DNA from: a virus
Strand: one strand, 5' to 3'
Length of the DNA: 24,738 nucleotides
IMG/VR virus record: IMGVR_UViG_3300023276_001188
Coordinates: 1-24,738 of that record
Below, in pieces: positions 24,103-24,738 of this stretch (positions within the stretch are counted from its first letter, which is position 1; each line of letters opens with the position of its first letter). Under the pieces are notes generated by a model that was not told the DNA's origin, did no database searches, and saw nothing but the letters and a program-made list of their open reading frames with translations. The translations under genes and the position numbers were made by a program.

Positions 24103-24124
24103 AAAAATTTAAATACCTAAGATT

Positions 24125-24574
24125 ATGAGTAGTGAATTAATCAAGTTTGGTGCACGCACCACAGTAGAAAGAGTAGTAATTGGAAATGTTGCAGAAACAA
24201 TTGGGCCTAAAGGTTCTATTAAGTTCATCAAGAAGAACTTAAAAGGAACTAAGCGTGTTTACGTTACTCTTGTTAATGAAAAAGGACTGGAAGCAAACGT
24301 TACTTGCTCTAAGGAAGTTAGTGCAGGCGTGCGTGACAAGTCGATTAACATTGGTAACTTAATGTCTTTTGACATCTTTGAGTCAAAAGCTTTTCAGCGT
24401 GATGCTAACGGTGAGCAAATGTTTGATGAGGAAACTGGGGAGCAGTTGTTTGTGCCAGTTGCGCAAATCCAAATGCCAGATGGTGAAGACAATGTGATTG
24501 AGATTAAAGCTAAAGACGTGAAAGTTGTTGAGTACGCAGCACCGTTGGAGTCTGATGAACTCTTTGCTTTCTAA
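24125..24574 (+). CDS. Unknown protein, possibly SSB-like; only plus-strand gene
   Basis: 149 residues, transcribed away from the late operon. Strand-rich centre (KRVYVTLVNEKGLEANVTCS, GNLMSFDIFESKAF, FVPVAQIQMPDG) with an acidic inserted loop (DANGEQMFDEETGEQLF) and a C-terminus APLESDELFAF. The beta-rich core could be an OB-fold, and the acidic tail ending in Phe faintly recalls the SSB C-terminal tip; neither is proof. Arg codons are mostly CGN (4 of 5), unlike the AGA-rich use in several minus-strand genes, hinting at strong expression. It is followed by a clear hairpin. Probably an early or replication gene by position and direction. Confidence 0.7.
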   Translation: MSSELIKFGARTTVERVVIGNVAETIGPKGSIKFIKKNLKGTKRVYVTLVNEKGLEANVTCSKEVSAGVRDKSINIGNLMSFDIFESKAFQRDANGEQMFDEETGEQLFVPVAQIQMPDGEDNVIEIKAKDVKVVEYAAPLESDELFAF

Positions 24575-24585
24575 GCAAAACCCTT

Positions 24586-24615
24586 AAAGAGGAGAGCGTA
24601 ACACCTCTCTTCTTT
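24586..24615 (+). terminator. Terminator-like hairpin after the plus-strand gene
   Basis: AAAGAGGAGAG (24586-24596) pairs with CTCTCTTCTTT (24605-24615) over 11 bp with one G-U, around the 8-base loop CGTAACAC. The stem begins 11 bases after the stop codon. The 3' arm is T-rich, with only short T content after it. The rest of the right edge (24616-24738) shows no gene I can support. Confidence 0.7.
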
Positions 24616-24738
24616 ATATATAGGGTGGGAAAGATGTCTTTCTTTAGGTGTGGGCCTTACTTATACAACAAAAACTATATGTTTTGTGTGAATGTAAGAG
24701 AGGTAGTGTACACACTCCATACTATTTGCCACATTTAT

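Larger units (their letters stand above)
23783..24124. other. Divergent intergenic region rich in inverted repeats; candidate origin
   Basis: 342 bases without a gene lie between the minus-strand late operon and the plus-strand gene. The region holds, in order: an AT-rich promoter part; a 10-bp inverted repeat (23864-23893); a C-tract of four C-runs (23931-23944); a 6-bp inverted repeat TTTGGT/ACCAAA (23960-23976); A and T tracts (23981-24002); a second C-rich patch; a 7-bp repeat TTATGTG/CACATAA (24016-24060); and a compound hairpin (24065-24102). The mixture of AT-rich and sharply C/G-rich islands and palindromes is typical of replication origins or dense regulatory regions. This is inference. 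Confidence 0.5.

Noticed and set aside
24634-24738. Open plus-strand frame at the right edge starting ATG TCT TTC
   Set aside because: Only 35 codons before the window ends, odd composition (many Cys, Tyr, His) and no leader support. It could be a real gene start but cannot be supported here.
24600-24738. tRNA or promoter at the right edge
   Set aside because: No cloverleaf could be assembled and no TAnnTTTG box with correct spacing was found; GTGTACAC is just a short palindrome.

Overview
The window reads as part of a tailed double-stranded DNA phage genome. The host is probably a member of the Bacteroidota, and the closest general match in gene content and order is the crAss-like (Crassvirales) type. 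This rests on: the AT-rich sequence; A/T-rich leaders without clear Shine-Dalgarno sites; a Bacteroidota-style TAnnTTTG promoter box ahead of the main operon; the order TerL, portal, scaffold-like protein, major capsid protein; a HU/IHF-like protein and a winged-helix protein at the head of the late operon; and Cys-rich and Thr-rich tail-fibre genes. TAA, TAG and TGA all end genes, so the standard code is used. No tRNA, integrase, IS element or CRISPR array was seen. The family assignment is inference, not a search result.

Layout, in the direction of transcription of the minus strand. A 342-base divergent intergenic region (23783-24124) is packed with inverted repeats, A/T tracts and a C-tract. 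It separates one plus-strand gene (24125-24574, unknown, faintly SSB-like) from a nearly uninterrupted minus-strand operon that runs off the left edge. The operon starts with a regulatory or packaging block: winged-helix protein, HU-like protein, Cys-rich zinc-binding protein, two small acidic proteins and a small pre-TerL protein. The head block follows: TerL, portal, scaffold-like protein and major capsid protein. Next come a connector/structural block (322-, 243- and 378-residue proteins) and, after a strong intrinsic terminator at about 11117-11163, an adhesion block: a 188-residue protein, an unlisted 32-residue Cys-rich microprotein, a 1223-residue modular fibre with a FISUMP domain, a collar-domain fibre, a small Cys-rich fibre protein, three genes sharing one N-terminal domain, and a trypsin-like protease.

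The most unusual part is 1-10540. Poly-threonine/serine linkers join unrelated folded domains (FISUMP, beta-rich, propeller-like) like beads on a string. A homologous N-terminal domain starts three genes, one of which is little more than that domain plus a Thr tail. A complete trypsin-like protease with an apparent pro-domain sits among them. This looks like a modular, exchangeable host-recognition apparatus. At the RNA level, two intergenic hairpins (before the scaffold gene and after the capsid gene) share a loop sequence while their stems differ but still pair, which suggests a conserved structured element.
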